The notes below the pieces were generated by a model that did no database searches, was not told the DNA's origin, and worked only from the letters and a program-made list of their open reading frames with translations. The position numbers and the translations under genes were made by a program. Shown here piece after piece: positions 46,859 to 56,220 of a stretch of DNA of 64,000 bases. The DNA is from Mycobacterium sp. DL592 (GTDB taxonomy: Bacteria > Actinomycetota > Actinomycetes > Mycobacteriales > Mycobacteriaceae), in NCBI RefSeq assembly GCF_011694515.1, contig NZ_CP050192.1, positions 2,291,301 through 2,355,300 on the forward strand, written 5' to 3'. Numbering within the stretch: the stretch's first letter is position 1; the number at the start of each line of letters is the position of its first letter.

Positions 46859-47956
46859 CTACGTCGCGACTACCCCCTTGGCGCGCAACAGCGGCAAGAC
46901 TCCTTCGGCGAACCAGTACGCCTCTTCCAGATGCGGGTAGCCGGACAAGATGAATTCGTCGAAGCCCAGTGAGTGGTACTCCCAGATCAGGTTGGCGACC
47001 TCCTCGTGGCTGCCGACCAGGGCGGTGCCTGCGCCGCCACGGACCAGTCCGACGCCGGCCCACAGATTGGGGTAGATCTCGAGCTCGTCGATTCGCCCGC
47101 CGTGCAAAGCCGCCATTCTGCGCTGCCCCTCGGACTGCGAGTTCGTGTGCAGCTTCGTGGCCTGCTCGATCTGCTCGGGCGTGAGCTCCTTGACCAACTC
47201 CTCGGCCACCGCCCATGCCGCCGCCGAGGTGTCCCGAGTGATGGTGTGCAGGCGGATGCCGAATCGCAGTGTGCGGCCGCGCTGCTCGGCGAGCTGGCGA
47301 ACCTGATTGATCTTCGCCGCGGCGGCCTGCGGCGGCTCACCCCAGGTCAGGTAGACGTCGACGTGTTCGGCCGCGATCGGGAGCGCTGCCGCCGACGACC
47401 CGCCGAAGTAGAACTGGGGTATCGGGTTTGGCGGCTCGGACACCCGACCGTCGCGGATCGTGAAGTACTCGCCCTTGAAGTCGAACGTCTCGTTCTGCCA
47501 GACCGACTTGACGATGTGCAGGAATTCACCTGTGCGCGAATATCTTTCGTCGTGACTGAGCCAGTCACCGAACCGGCGCTGCTCGGAATCATCACCGCCG
47601 GTGACCACGTTGAGCAGCAGCCGGCCGTCGGAGAACCGCTGGAAGGTGGCAGCCTGCTGCGCGGCCAGTGTGGGCGGCACCAGCCCCGGGCGAAACGCCA
47701 CCAGGAACTTCAGCCGTTCGGTCTCGGCGAGCATCGCCGACGCCGTCAACCACGCGTCCTCACACCAGGTTCCGGTCGGGGTCAACACCCCCTCATAACC
47801 AAGTCGGTCAGCGGCGCGGGCGATTTCGGCGAGATAGCGTCGCGTCGGTGCGCGATACCCCTCGGGGATCGCATGATGAGACGACGCGTGCGACGCCCCG
47901 ACGATCGACCGGCTGTCACCGTTGGTGGGCAGGAACCAAAAGAACTTCGCCGACAT
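46859..47956 (-). CDS. ssuD: FMNH2-dependent alkanesulfonate monooxygenase
   Basis: SsuD uses reduced FMN and O2 to split alkanesulfonates into aldehyde and sulfite, giving sulfur when sulfate is scarce. The 365-residue luciferase-like protein shows KFFWFLPTNGDSRSI at the start, EGVLTPTGTWCEDAWLTASA with the conserved Cys, LVAFRPGLVPPTLAAQQAAT, LNVVTGGD and the C-terminal FDEFILSGYPHLEEAYWFAEG. The ATG at 47956 has a GAGGGGG site. The needed flavin reductase SsuE is not in the window. It is the last gene of an ssuC-B-A-D run on the minus strand, 11 bases after ssuA. Confidence 0.93.
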   Translation of the reverse strand: MSAKFFWFLPTNGDSRSIVGASHASSHHAIPEGYRAPTRRYLAEIARAADRLGYEGVLTPTGTWCEDAWLTASAMLAETERLKFLVAFRPGLVPPTLAAQQAATFQRFSDGRLLLNVVTGGDDSEQRRFGDWLSHDERYSRTGEFLHIVKSVWQNETFDFKGEYFTIRDGRVSEPPNPIPQFYFGGSSAAALPIAAEHVDVYLTWGEPPQAAAAKINQVRQLAEQRGRTLRFGIRLHTITRDTSAAAWAVAEELVKELTPEQIEQATKLHTNSQSEGQRRMAALHGGRIDELEIYPNLWAGVGLVRGGAGTALVGSHEEVANLIWEYHSLGFDEFILSGYPHLEEAYWFAEGVLPLLRAKGVVAT

Positions 47957-47967
47957 TGCGATCCCCC

Positions 47968-48984
47968 TCAGTTGGCGCTGATGACTGTGGACTGCAGGGC
48001 GCTGTTGTAGCGGCGGTCGACCCACTTGGCGAAGTCCGGCGCGGACTGGATCTGCCCTGAGGCGGCGAACAGGTCGGCGAGCTTCTGCTCCGAGGCCACC
48101 ACCTGATCGGACAGCTCCGTGGGCAACCGCAGGCTCCTACCCTGGGACGCCTCGGCGACCTTCGGGTCCAAACCGACTGCGGCAGCATACTTTGCGGCCC
48201 ACTGCGCGGGATTGTCCTGCGCCCATTTCGCCGCCTTGGCGAACCGGATCAGCAGATCGGACAATGCGGTGTTGCGCTTCGGGTCGGCCAGCGCCGCATC
48301 CGAGGCCACCCCGAACCAGTAGCCGTTCGTCACGCCTTTGGCCTGGGCGATGCTGCGGACCTTCAACTGCTGCTCGGCCTGCGCGGTATAGGGATCCCAG
48401 ATCGCCCACGCGTCGGCCTGGCCGGCACGAAACGCCGACAGCGCATCTGCGGGCTGCAGGAACACCAGCTTGACGTCGGCGGGGGTCAGTCCCGCCTTGT
48501 CCAGTTGCCCGAGTACGTTTCCGTGCGCCGAACTGCCCTTGGCCACCAGGATCGTCTTGCCACGCAGGTCGGCGACGGAGGTGATCGGCGAATCGGCCTG
48601 CACCAGGATCTGGTCACCCACGCCGCCGCCGTTGTAGGCCGACACGACCTTCACCTTCGCGCCCGAGGCGGCGCCGAAGATGGGTGGGGTGTTGCCGGTG
48701 ATCGCGAAGTCGATCTTGCCTGCCGTGGCGGCCTCGATCTGCGGCGGACCGGAGGTGAACGTCGAGAACTCGATCTTGTACGGCAGGTTGTCCAGCGCGC
48801 CCGCGGCCCGCAGCAGTGATTCGGTTCCGCCCTTCTGATCGCCCACCTGCAAGGTCAGCCCGGCCAGGTCGCTGAGCGGAACCGTCTCGGGTGCCGATGT
48901 CGCACCGGTGCTGCCTGTGCGCGATACACACCCGGTCAACAGCAGCCCGGCGATGGCCAGTACGGCGAAGACGGTGCGAAACAT
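47968..48984 (-). CDS. ssuA: Aliphatic sulfonate ABC transporter substrate-binding lipoprotein
   Basis: This 338-residue receptor has a signal peptide ending in the lipobox LLLTGC, so it is lipid-anchored on the outer face of the membrane. The mature NMT1/SsuA-like fold shows QVGDQKGGTESLLRAAGAL, FTSGPPQIEAATAGKIDFAI, TGNTPPIFGAASGAKVKVV, and PADALSAFRAGQADAWAIWDPY, all typical of sulfonate receptors. An upstream TTG (48996) is possible, but the ATG at 48984 fits signal-peptide length. It binds alkanesulfonates for transport by SsuBC. Confidence 0.9.
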   Translation of the reverse strand: MFRTVFAVLAIAGLLLTGCVSRTGSTGATSAPETVPLSDLAGLTLQVGDQKGGTESLLRAAGALDNLPYKIEFSTFTSGPPQIEAATAGKIDFAITGNTPPIFGAASGAKVKVVSAYNGGGVGDQILVQADSPITSVADLRGKTILVAKGSSAHGNVLGQLDKAGLTPADVKLVFLQPADALSAFRAGQADAWAIWDPYTAQAEQQLKVRSIAQAKGVTNGYWFGVASDAALADPKRNTALSDLLIRFAKAAKWAQDNPAQWAAKYAAAVGLDPKVAEASQGRSLRLPTELSDQVVASEQKLADLFAASGQIQSAPDFAKWVDRRYNSALQSTVISAN

Positions 48985-49007
48985 TCTGCGGTGCAAGATG
49001 ACTCCTG

Positions 49008-49745
49008 TCAGAGTTGGACGCCAAGCTGAGCGAGCAGCTCAACCCGGTGGTGTTCGGACTGGGCCGACGGGCTGCCGTGTGGCCGGCGGGGTTCGGTGAT
49101 CTCGGTTTCGTGCACCACGGCACCGGACTCCAGCACCAGCACGCGGTCGGCCAGTGCGACCGCCTCGTTCACGTCGTGGGTGACCAGCAGCACGCCGAAA
49201 CCGTGTCGGCGCCACAGATCCAGCAACAGCGACTGCATGCTCAGCCGGGTCAGCGCGTCGAGGGCGCCGAACGGCTCGTCGAGTAGAAGCAGCTCGGGCT
49301 CGGCGACCAGCGCGCGGGCCAGCGACACCCGCTGCGCCTGGCCGCCGGACAGGGTCAGCGGCCAGGCGTCGGCACGCTCGGCGAGCCCGACATCAGCCAG
49401 TGCCTGATCGGCCCGGGTGGTGACCTCGGCGCGGGGCAGCCGGAAGCGGGTCAGCCCGTAGCCGACATTGGTGCGCACCGTGCGCCACGGGAACAGTCGT
49501 GGCTCCTGGAATGCCAGCGCCGGGGCGCCCGCGACGGCACGCTCGCCGGTGTGGTCGTCGGACAACCCCGCCAGCACCCGCAGCACCGTCGACTTGCCAG
49601 AGCCGCTGCGGCCCACCAGCGCGACGATCTCCCCCGCCCCCACGGTCAACGAGACGTCGCGCAGCACCTGGTGGTCGCCGTACCACTTGTCGACATGCCG
49701 AAGTTCGGCGGCGTGCCCGGTCTTGCGGTCGGAGGTCAGCGTCAC
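49008..49745 (-). CDS. ssuB: Aliphatic sulfonate ABC transporter ATPase
   Basis: This is a 245-residue ATPase. Walker A is GRSGSGKST, the signature LSGGQAQRVSLARAL and Walker B LLLLDEPFGALD. The compact SsuB form includes FQEPRLFPWRTVRTNVGYGL. The GTG at 49745 is used because it overlaps the ssuC stop as GTGA. The end is 23 bases before the ssuA start. It provides energy for sulfonate uptake. Confidence 0.92.
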   Translation of the reverse strand: MTLTSDRKTGHAAELRHVDKWYGDHQVLRDVSLTVGAGEIVALVGRSGSGKSTVLRVLAGLSDDHTGERAVAGAPALAFQEPRLFPWRTVRTNVGYGLTRFRLPRAEVTTRADQALADVGLAERADAWPLTLSGGQAQRVSLARALVAEPELLLLDEPFGALDALTRLSMQSLLLDLWRRHGFGVLLVTHDVNEAVALADRVLVLESGAVVHETEITEPRRPHGSPSAQSEHHRVELLAQLGVQL

Positions 49746-50560
49746 GAGCGATACCTCAGGGCGCGGTGTTCCAGCACCCGCACGACGGCGTCGGTCGCGA
49801 TTCCCAGCAGTGCGTAGACGACCAGCCCGAAAATGATGATGTCGATCCGCAGGAAGTCGCGGGCATTGTTGATCAGGAAGCCGATGCCCTTGTCGGCGTT
49901 GATCTGTTCGGCCACGATCAGGGTCAGCCATGCGATCGCCAGCGACTGCCGGAATCCGACCAGCACCTGTGGCGCCGCGCTCGGGATGATGATGTGGCTG
50001 AACCGCTGACGGAACGAAAAGCCAAGCACATCAGCGGTTTCGAACAGTTTCGGATCGACCTGGCGGATCGCCGAGAACGTGTTGAGGTACAGCGGGAAGC
50101 TAACGCCCAAGGCGACCAGGAGCACCTTGGGCAGCTCGCCAATGCCGAACCACAGAATGAACAACGGAATCAGACCGAGGTGCGGCAATGCCCGCAGCAT
50201 CTGCATGGGCGGATCGACGGTGGCCTCGGCCCACCGCGACAATCCGACGACACTGCCCAGGCCGACGCCGATGACCCCGCCGAGCAGCAGGCCTTCGACC
50301 ACCCGGACACCTGATACTCGCAACGCATCGGCCAGCTGACCGTTGCGGATCAACTCCACCCCGGCCTCGGCGATCAGCGACGGCGCGGGCAGGACGTCCT
50401 GCGAGATGAGCCCGACGGCACTGCCCAGCTGCCATAACGCCAGCAGCACCAGCGGTGAGATCCACCTCACGACAGTCCACCGGCGATGCCTGCGCTGGGC
50501 GGCCGTGCGACCTGTCGCCGGCAGTGCCGGCGCGGTGGCCGGCGCGGCAGGCGTTGTCAC
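49742..50560 (-). CDS. ssuC: Aliphatic sulfonate ABC transporter permease
   Basis: This 272-residue permease has six helices and the SsuC/TauC signature GVGLGSVVGLSRWAEATVDP, RALPHLGLIPLFILWFGIGELPKVLLVAL and the EAA-like loop of the family (VLGFSFRQRFSHIIIPSAAPQVLVG). It opens with an alanine/proline-rich leader. It is the first gene of the ssu operon as read on the minus strand. The 132 bases before its GTG separate it from the small zinc-finger gene and should contain the sulfur-regulated promoter, but no known motif was identified. Confidence 0.9.
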   Translation of the reverse strand: MTTPAAPATAPALPATGRTAAQRRHRRWTVVRWISPLVLLALWQLGSAVGLISQDVLPAPSLIAEAGVELIRNGQLADALRVSGVRVVEGLLLGGVIGVGLGSVVGLSRWAEATVDPPMQMLRALPHLGLIPLFILWFGIGELPKVLLVALGVSFPLYLNTFSAIRQVDPKLFETADVLGFSFRQRFSHIIIPSAAPQVLVGFRQSLAIAWLTLIVAEQINADKGIGFLINNARDFLRIDIIIFGLVVYALLGIATDAVVRVLEHRALRYRS

Positions 50561-50692
50561 GGTGCACTTCCTCGGTGGCGACGGATTGCGGGCACGCGGC
50601 AGCCCGGGGCTGTCGCGTCACTTGAGACTAGGAACGCCCGTCGGCGCCGATAAGGGTTTGATTCGCGATGAGGAAATCGGTGCGCGGGACCG

Positions 50693-51022
50693 TCAGCGCC
50701 ACCCGTCGGCGGCCTTGGCAGCCTTGACCAGGGCGTCACACAGGTCCCGCAACTCGGCCATGTCGGCGCCCTCGTCGACCGCGGTCGCGACGTCCTCGGC
50801 GGCACATCGCACCTGGTAGACACGGTCCGACAGCTCGGCCGCCTCGTCAGCGGTGAGCACCACCGCGTCGACCGGAACAGAGGTGCCCTTCACCATGGCA
50901 CGCTGTTCGTAGGCCCGCTGCCGACAGGATTGCCTGCAGTACTGCCTGCGCCGGCCCATCCCGGAATCAGCGACTTCACGCCCGCACCAACGGCACGGCT
51001 GCGGGCGGCTTCGACGCGTCAC
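50693..51022 (-). CDS. Small zinc-binding conserved protein (Rv2049c-like)
   Basis: This is a 109-residue protein with an N-terminal zinc-binding pattern CRWCGREV...QYCRQSCRQRAYEQR, the rRNA/tRNA-like CxxC...CxxxC arrangement seen in several short actinobacterial proteins. A helical C-terminus rich in alanine and acidic residues follows. It sits divergently next to rbpA, where M. tuberculosis has Rv2049c. No function is known; a nucleic-acid or ribosome-associated role is only suggested by the basic zinc-ribbon. Its position marks the left edge of the second conserved block. Confidence 0.75.
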   Translation of the reverse strand: MTRRSRPQPCRWCGREVADSGMGRRRQYCRQSCRQRAYEQRAMVKGTSVPVDAVVLTADEAAELSDRVYQVRCAAEDVATAVDEGADMAELRDLCDALVKAAKAADGWR

Positions 51023-51073
51023 GCCTTGAGACTGTAGACGGCCGCGGTCCCGGTATCATGGACCGTTGGGTCG

Positions 51074-51099
51074 GGAACTGCGGACCTGTGTCCTGCGTT
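51074..51099 (+). promoter_or_regulatory. GGAAC / CGTT promoter (SigE/SigH type) upstream of rbpA
   Basis: GGAAC (51074-51078) and CGTT (51096-51099) are separated by 17 bases, the consensus for mycobacterial extracytoplasmic SigE/SigH promoters. It lies about 40 bases upstream of the rbpA start codon on the same strand. RbpA is known to be stress-induced in actinobacteria. Confidence 0.5.
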
Positions 51100-51139
51100 C
51101 CTTATCTGGACTTCATATATGGCTTAGGAGATGTTGACG

Positions 51140-51478
51140 ATGGCTGATCGTGTCTTGAGAGGCAGCCGGCTCGGAGCCGTGAGCTACGAGACGGACCGCA
51201 ACCACGACCTGGCGCCGCGTCAGATGGCGCGGTACCGCACCGAGAACGGCGAGGAGTTCGACGTCCCGTTCGCCGACGACGCCGAGATCCCCGGCACCTG
51301 GCTGTGCCGCAACGGCCTGGAAGGCACCCTGCTCGACGGTGACCTGCCCGAGCCCAAGAAGGTCAAGCCCCCGCGCACCCACTGGGACATGCTGCTGGAG
51401 CGGCGCTCGGTCGAAGAGCTCGACGAGCTGCTCAAGGAGCGGCTGGACCTGATCAAGACCAAGCGCCGCGGTAGCTGA
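51140..51478 (+). CDS. rbpA: RNA polymerase-binding protein RbpA
   Basis: RbpA stabilises the open complex of RNA polymerase with the principal sigma factors SigA and SigB and is essential in mycobacteria. The 112-residue product from the ATG at 51140 closely matches remembered M. tuberculosis RbpA. It contains MADRVLRGSRLGAVSYETDR, the core NGEEFDVPFADDAEIPGTWL, the basic linker PEPKKVKPPRTHWDML and the sigma-interaction domain RRSVEELDELLKERLDLIK. The ATG nine bases upstream (51131) would add three residues, but its ribosome-binding site spacing is poor. It is divergent from the zinc-binding gene and convergent with ppm1. Confidence 0.97.
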   Translation: MADRVLRGSRLGAVSYETDRNHDLAPRQMARYRTENGEEFDVPFADDAEIPGTWLCRNGLEGTLLDGDLPEPKKVKPPRTHWDMLLERRSVEELDELLKERLDLIKTKRRGS

Positions 51479-51481
51479 CCT

Positions 51482-52267
51482 CTAGCGGACGACGCCGCGG
51501 GCGCGGTCGACGCGCCCGCCGATACCCCACTGGGCGACCTTCACCATCGCCTCGCGGATGTTCGACCCGCTCATCTTGGAGACGCCGAGCTCGCGTTCGC
51601 TGAACGTGATCGGCACCTCGACGACGCTGAACCCGTTGTTGATCGTGCGCCAGGTCAGGTCAATCTGGAAGCAGTAGCCCTTGGAGTCGACCGCGGACAG
51701 GTCGATCTTCTCCAGCACTTCGCGGCGGTAGGCCCGGTAGCCGGCGGTGATGTCGTGGATGCCGACACCGAGCAGCACACGCGAGTAGGTGTTGGCCGTC
51801 TTCGACAGCACCAGCCGCCGCCACGGCCAGTTGCGGACCGTTCCGCCGTCGACGTAGCGGGACCCGATCGCCAGATCGGCGCCGCCGTCGATGGCGTCGA
51901 GCAGGCGGTAGAGCTGCTCGGGGGCGTGGCTGCCGTCGGCATCCATCTCGACCAGCACGTTGTACTGGCGGCTCAGCCCCCAGGCGAAGCCGGCGAGGTA
52001 CGCCGCCCCGAGGCCGTCCTTGACGGTGCGGTGCATGACGTGGATGCGGTCCGGGTCGGCCAGGGACAGCTCGTCGGCCAGGGCGCCGGTGCCGTCGGGG
52101 CTGCCGTCGTCGACCACCAGAACGTGAACATCGGGCCGGGCCTTGTGCACCCGGCCCAGGATCAACGGCAGGTTCTCTAGCTCGTTGAACGTGGGGATGA
52201 TCACCAGGGTGCGCTGGCTGGGACGCTGCGCGCCCGTCTCAGCGCCCTTCTTGCCCTGGTCGCTCAT
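51482..52267 (-). CDS. ppm1: Polyprenol monophosphomannose synthase
   Basis: Ppm1 transfers mannose from GDP-mannose to polyprenyl phosphate for lipoglycan and glycoprotein mannosylation. The 261-residue GT2 enzyme shows [34 protein letters not shown], the DxD-bearing [14 protein letters not shown], and [18 protein letters not shown]. In M. tuberculosis this domain is the C-terminal half of one Ppm1 protein joined to the acyltransferase domain. Here it is a separate gene whose ATG overlaps the lnt stop by 4 bases, as in M. smegmatis. The product would interact with Lnt at the membrane. Confidence 0.95.
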   Translation of the reverse strand: MSDQGKKGAETGAQRPSQRTLVIIPTFNELENLPLILGRVHKARPDVHVLVVDDGSPDGTGALADELSLADPDRIHVMHRTVKDGLGAAYLAGFAWGLSRQYNVLVEMDADGSHAPEQLYRLLDAIDGGADLAIGSRYVDGGTVRNWPWRRLVLSKTANTYSRVLLGVGIHDITAGYRAYRREVLEKIDLSAVDSKGYCFQIDLTWRTINNGFSVVEVPITFSERELGVSKMSGSNIREAMVKVAQWGIGGRVDRARGVVR

Positions 52268-54030
52268 GAATCTCCTCTGTCGTGCTGCCCGGCCAGGGCC
52301 GAGGGCGTTTCGCCCTCATCTGGCGGGCAGTCGTCACCGTCTGGATCCCCGGACCCGGTGGCCTCGTCCCGTTGCTGCCGCCTGCGGCGCAACGGGCGCA
52401 TGAACCATCCATTGTGCAGTATCGCCACCGCAATCACGGAAACCGCTGCTCCCACCAGTACCCACTGGACCAGCGGCCCCCACCGCGTTGCGGGCGTCTC
52501 GCTGGTCTTCAGCCGGACCGGGACGTCGAGGTAGGCCGGGGTGAAGAAGTCGGTGCGGGCGATCTCGCTGCCGTCCGGGGCGATCACCGCGCTGATGCCG
52601 GTGGTGCCGGCCACGACCACGTATCGGTCATGCTCGACGGCGCGGGCCCGGGCGAACGCCAGCTGCTGTTCGCTCATGTTCTGGTCGAAGGTGGCGTTGT
52701 TGGTGGGCACCGTCAGCACCTGCGCGCCGTTGCGGACCGACTCGCGCAGCGCGCGGTCGAAGATGACCTCCCAGCAAGTCGCCACCCCGACCGGCACCCC
52801 GGCCGCGTGCACCACTCCGTTACCGGTGCCCGGGACGAAGTAGCCCGCCCGGTCGGCGTAGGACGACAGGTGCTTGAAGAAGCTGCGCCACGGCAGGTAT
52901 TCGCCGAAGGGCTGGACGATCTGCTTGTCGTGTCGCTCGCCGGGTCCCGAGACCGGATCCCACACGACGACGGTGTTCGACGCCGCCGGGTTCTCCGGCG
53001 TCCAGTCCGGGCGGGCCAGCACGGTGCCGACCAGGATCGGCGCGCCGATGGCCTGCACGGCGACCGCGATCTGCTGGGCGGCGTCGGAATTGGTCATCGG
53101 GTCGATGTCCGAGGAGTTCTCCGGCCACACCACGAACTGCGGTTGCGGGGCCCGACCCGCTCGCACCTCTTCGGCCAGCTGCACGGTCTCGCGGACGTGG
53201 TTATCCAGCACGGCGCGGCGCTGGGCGTTGAACTCCAGCCCGAGGCGCGGAACATTGCCCTGGATCGCGGCGACGGTGACCGTGGGTTCGTTGCCGGCGC
53301 CGGCGCGGCGCACCTGCGGTGCGGCGACCGCGGTGGTCAGCAGCACGGCCGTGATGCACAGGCCAGGCACCAACAGCGCGGTAATCGACGGAGCGTCGGG
53401 CGTCTTGTGTGGGCCGCTGTGCTGCCACCAGCGCACGATCTCGATGCCCAGCGCGCACAGCGACATGCCCAGCAGCGCGATGCCGAACGACAGCAGCGGC
53501 ACCCCGCCCAGCTGAACCAGCGGCAGGAACGGCCCACGGGTCTGCCCGAAACCGACGACGCCCCAAGGGAATCCACCGAAGGGCACATTGGACTTCAGCC
53601 ATTCCTGCAGCGCCCAGACCAGGGCCAGCCACAGCGGCCAGCCCGGCAGTGTGCGGACCACCACCGCGAACATGCCGAACACGGCGCAGAACAGTGCCTG
53701 CAGCGCGGCGAGCGCCAGCCACGGGACGGGGCCGACGAGTCCGCTGATCCACGGCAGCAACGGGATGTAGAACGCCAGCCCGAACAACATCCCGTAGCCG
53801 AACCCGCCTGCGACGGTGGTCCTGGGATGGACGAGCACCCAGCTCAGCATCGCGAAGCTCAGGACCGCCGACCACCACCAGCCGATCGGCGGGAAGCTGA
53901 TGCACATGGCCACGCCTGCCGTCGTCGCGGCGAGCAGCCGGAACATCCGGGGGGCCAGCGCGTCGCCGAGGCGCTGCAGGCGGCCGGGTCGCGGCTGGGT
54001 ATCCACCTCGTCGACTCCGGTGTCAGCCAT
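52264..54030 (-). CDS. lnt: Apolipoprotein N-acyltransferase
   Basis: Lnt adds the third fatty acid to the N-terminal cysteine of lipoproteins. The 588-residue protein has seven or more helices in its first 250 residues. A periplasmic nitrilase-like domain follows with the catalytic glutamate in [12 protein letters not shown], lysine in [17 protein letters not shown] and cysteine in [15 protein letters not shown] final helix and a charged C-terminus of about 40 residues ([12 protein letters not shown]...DEGETPS) come last. The ATG at 54030 overlaps the end of the upstream amidohydrolase gene by 8 bases. In M. tuberculosis it is fused to the mannosyltransferase. Confidence 0.93.
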   Translation of the reverse strand: MADTGVDEVDTQPRPGRLQRLGDALAPRMFRLLAATTAGVAMCISFPPIGWWWSAVLSFAMLSWVLVHPRTTVAGGFGYGMLFGLAFYIPLLPWISGLVGPVPWLALAALQALFCAVFGMFAVVVRTLPGWPLWLALVWALQEWLKSNVPFGGFPWGVVGFGQTRGPFLPLVQLGGVPLLSFGIALLGMSLCALGIEIVRWWQHSGPHKTPDAPSITALLVPGLCITAVLLTTAVAAPQVRRAGAGNEPTVTVAAIQGNVPRLGLEFNAQRRAVLDNHVRETVQLAEEVRAGRAPQPQFVVWPENSSDIDPMTNSDAAQQIAVAVQAIGAPILVGTVLARPDWTPENPAASNTVVVWDPVSGPGERHDKQIVQPFGEYLPWRSFFKHLSSYADRAGYFVPGTGNGVVHAAGVPVGVATCWEVIFDRALRESVRNGAQVLTVPTNNATFDQNMSEQQLAFARARAVEHDRYVVVAGTTGISAVIAPDGSEIARTDFFTPAYLDVPVRLKTSETPATRWGPLVQWVLVGAAVSVIAVAILHNGWFMRPLRRRRQQRDEATGSGDPDGDDCPPDEGETPSALAGQHDRGDS

Positions 54031-55618
54031 GCAGCACGACACCTCGGTGCACGGTCTGCAGGCAGTGCGGCAGCGGGTCGGCCGGGTCCAGCCGCGGCAG
54101 TGCGGGTACCCGCGAGCGCGGGTCGGTGGACCACCGCTGGACACTGTCGGCGGGAGCACTCACGTCGACCTCGCCGGCTTTTTCCCACACCGCATATGAC
54201 GCCGGTGCGCCGGGCACCAGCGTGCCGGTGATCCCGTCGCGCACGCCCGCGGCGCGCCAGGCGCCGCGGGTGGCGGCAGCGAAAGCGGCGCGCATGGAGA
54301 TGGCACTTCCCTGGGTGTGGTGGTGGCCGGCCGCGCGCACCGTCGCCCACGGATCGATGCTGGTCACAGGGGCATCTGAGCCGAACGCCAGGGGCACGCC
54401 TGCCGATGCTAACAGCGCCAGGGGGTTGAGCAGGGCGGCTCGGTCGATACCGAGACGACGCGCATACATTCCGCTGTCACCGCCCCACAGCGCATCGAAA
54501 TTGGGTTGCACGCTGGCGATGACACCCCACTGGCCCAGCTTGGCCGCCTGCTCGGCGGACACCATTTCCAGGTGTTCGAGCCGGTGCCCACAGCGGGCCA
54601 CCGCGGGCGCCCCGAATTTCTCCACCACCTTCTCCAGCGCATCGACCACCGCGGTGACCGCGGCGTCGCCGATGACGTGGAAGCCGGCGGTGATCCCGGC
54701 TTCGGTGCAGGCCAGCAGATGCTCGGTGACGGTATCCGGGTCGAGATAGCAGTTGCCGCAGGTGTCGGGTGCGTCGGCGTAGGGCCTGCTCAGCCAGGCG
54801 GTGTGGGAGCCCAGCGCGCCGTCGACGAACAGATCCCCCGCCAGACCATTGGCACCGGTGGCGTCCAGCAGCGCCCTGGCCTGGGTGGCGGTGGACACCG
54901 CCTCACCCCAGTAGCCGACGACGTCGACCCCGTGTTCGGTGGCCCGCAGCTCCTGCCAGTCGTCACTGCCGCCGATCTCGGGGCCAGCGCACTCGTGCAC
55001 CGCCACGATCCCGGCGGCCGCGACGGCGTCCAGCGCGGCACGGCGCGCGTCGGCGCGCTGCTGCCAGGTCAGCAGCGACCGGGCCTGCGCCCGCACCAGG
55101 TGGTGCGCGGCGGCCGACAACGGCCGCTGCGGGGCGAAGCCGGCGACGGCGGGCAGGCCGGGCACCAGGGCCCGCAGCGCGGTCGAGGCCACCGCGGAGT
55201 GCACGTCGACGCGGGCCAGGTAGGCCGGTGTCGGGCCGACGACCGCGTCGATTTCGTCGGTACTGGGCGCCTGACCGCCGGGCCACCCGCTGTCGTCCCA
55301 GCCGTGGCCCCAGATGGGCTGGCCGGGGTGGGTGGCGGCGTGCTGGGCGATCAGCTGCAGGCAGTGCTGTTTGGAGGTCGCCGCGGTCAGGTCCAGCCCG
55401 GTGAGCAGCAGCCCGGTGGAGGTCACGTGGATGTGGCAGTCCACGAAGGCGGGGGCGACGAAGGCGCCGTCGAGGTCGACGATCTCGGCGCTACCGAACT
55501 GTTCGCGACCGACGTCGTCGCTGCCCAGCCAGGCGACGACACCGTCGCGCACGGCCATAGCGGTGGCATCGGGATGCGACGGGCTGTGCACGCGCCCGCC
55601 CAGCAACAGAGTTGTCAC
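54023..55618 (-). CDS. Amidohydrolase family 3 (YtcJ-like) metal-dependent hydrolase
   Basis: This 531-residue enzyme belongs to the amidohydrolase superfamily, YtcJ branch. Residues 1-60 form a beta-sandwich part, with [10 protein letters not shown] and the metal-binding HxH in [10 protein letters not shown]. Other active-site pieces are [27 protein letters not shown] and the catalytic Asp in [15 protein letters not shown]. Close homologues include D-aminoacylases and exoenzyme regulatory proteins; the natural substrate is unknown. It is the first gene of the amidohydrolase-lnt-ppm1 unit. A GTG start at 55618 is used; it is preceded by fxsA on the same strand. Confidence 0.87.
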   Translation of the reverse strand: MTTLLLGGRVHSPSHPDATAMAVRDGVVAWLGSDDVGREQFGSAEIVDLDGAFVAPAFVDCHIHVTSTGLLLTGLDLTAATSKQHCLQLIAQHAATHPGQPIWGHGWDDSGWPGGQAPSTDEIDAVVGPTPAYLARVDVHSAVASTALRALVPGLPAVAGFAPQRPLSAAAHHLVRAQARSLLTWQQRADARRAALDAVAAAGIVAVHECAGPEIGGSDDWQELRATEHGVDVVGYWGEAVSTATQARALLDATGANGLAGDLFVDGALGSHTAWLSRPYADAPDTCGNCYLDPDTVTEHLLACTEAGITAGFHVIGDAAVTAVVDALEKVVEKFGAPAVARCGHRLEHLEMVSAEQAAKLGQWGVIASVQPNFDALWGGDSGMYARRLGIDRAALLNPLALLASAGVPLAFGSDAPVTSIDPWATVRAAGHHHTQGSAISMRAAFAAATRGAWRAAGVRDGITGTLVPGAPASYAVWEKAGEVDVSAPADSVQRWSTDPRSRVPALPRLDPADPLPHCLQTVHRGVVLHG

Positions 55619-55666
55619 GTCGGTCAGTGTCCCGCGAGGGAAGGAGAAGGTCGAAACCGCGTGGCG

Positions 55667-56158
55667 CTAGTTGTAGCGCCGGACGATGTTGGCATCGTGG
55701 ATGCGGCCGTAGGCCTGATCGTCGATGACCTCGCCGTCGATGTAGTCACCGGCGTATCGCGGCGGTGCATACATCTGGCCCGGGCCGCTCAGGTTGACCA
55801 CGCTGATCCGCCGGGCGATACCGCGGGTGAGCAGAATCCCCGCCAGCGGCCGCACGGCGCTACGGGTCGGCGGCAGCAGCATCAGCGCACCCAGGGCGGT
55901 GGTGACCAGCCCCGGGATGAACACCAGGAACGTGCCGAGGGCCACCAGCATGCCGTCGGCGACCGCGCCCTGGGGATTGGTGCGGGTCTGCTGCAAGCGG
56001 GCGATCTGCCGCTTGACCTGGGAGCCGGCCAGCGCCACGCTGACCACCGAGGTGGCCAGTAACACCAGAAGCGTCCACCCCAGCCCGATGGACCAGGTCA
56101 GGGCCGCCAGCACCGCCAGTTCGACGAGTGCGTAGACGAGAAACGTCCGCATCACCAT
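55667..56158 (-). CDS. fxsA: FxsA family membrane protein
   Basis: This is a 163-residue membrane protein with the FxsA opening RTFLVYALVELAVLAALTWSIGLGWTLL. It has two to three further helices including FLVFIPGLVTTALGALMLLPP and ends in a hydrophilic tail with tyrosine-rich repeats. FxsA protects against exclusion of phage T7 by F plasmid in E. coli when overexpressed; its normal role is unclear. It matches the position of Rv2053c. ATG at 56158 or 56152 are both possible. Relative to M. tuberculosis, the genes between Rv2053c and Rv2061c are missing here. Confidence 0.85.
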   Translation of the reverse strand: MVMRTFLVYALVELAVLAALTWSIGLGWTLLVLLATSVVSVALAGSQVKRQIARLQQTRTNPQGAVADGMLVALGTFLVFIPGLVTTALGALMLLPPTRSAVRPLAGILLTRGIARRISVVNLSGPGQMYAPPRYAGDYIDGEVIDDQAYGRIHDANIVRRYN

Positions 56159-56220
56159 GTACAGGCAACGGCTCGGGGTGCGGCCGGGTTCCGGTGCCTG
56201 CTGATAGGAGCCTGTGAATT

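Noticed and set aside
45598..50692. Prophage or integrative element at the junction
   Set aside because: No integrase, transposase, tRNA-linked att duplication or structural phage gene was found; only small unknown genes and a normal ssu operon.
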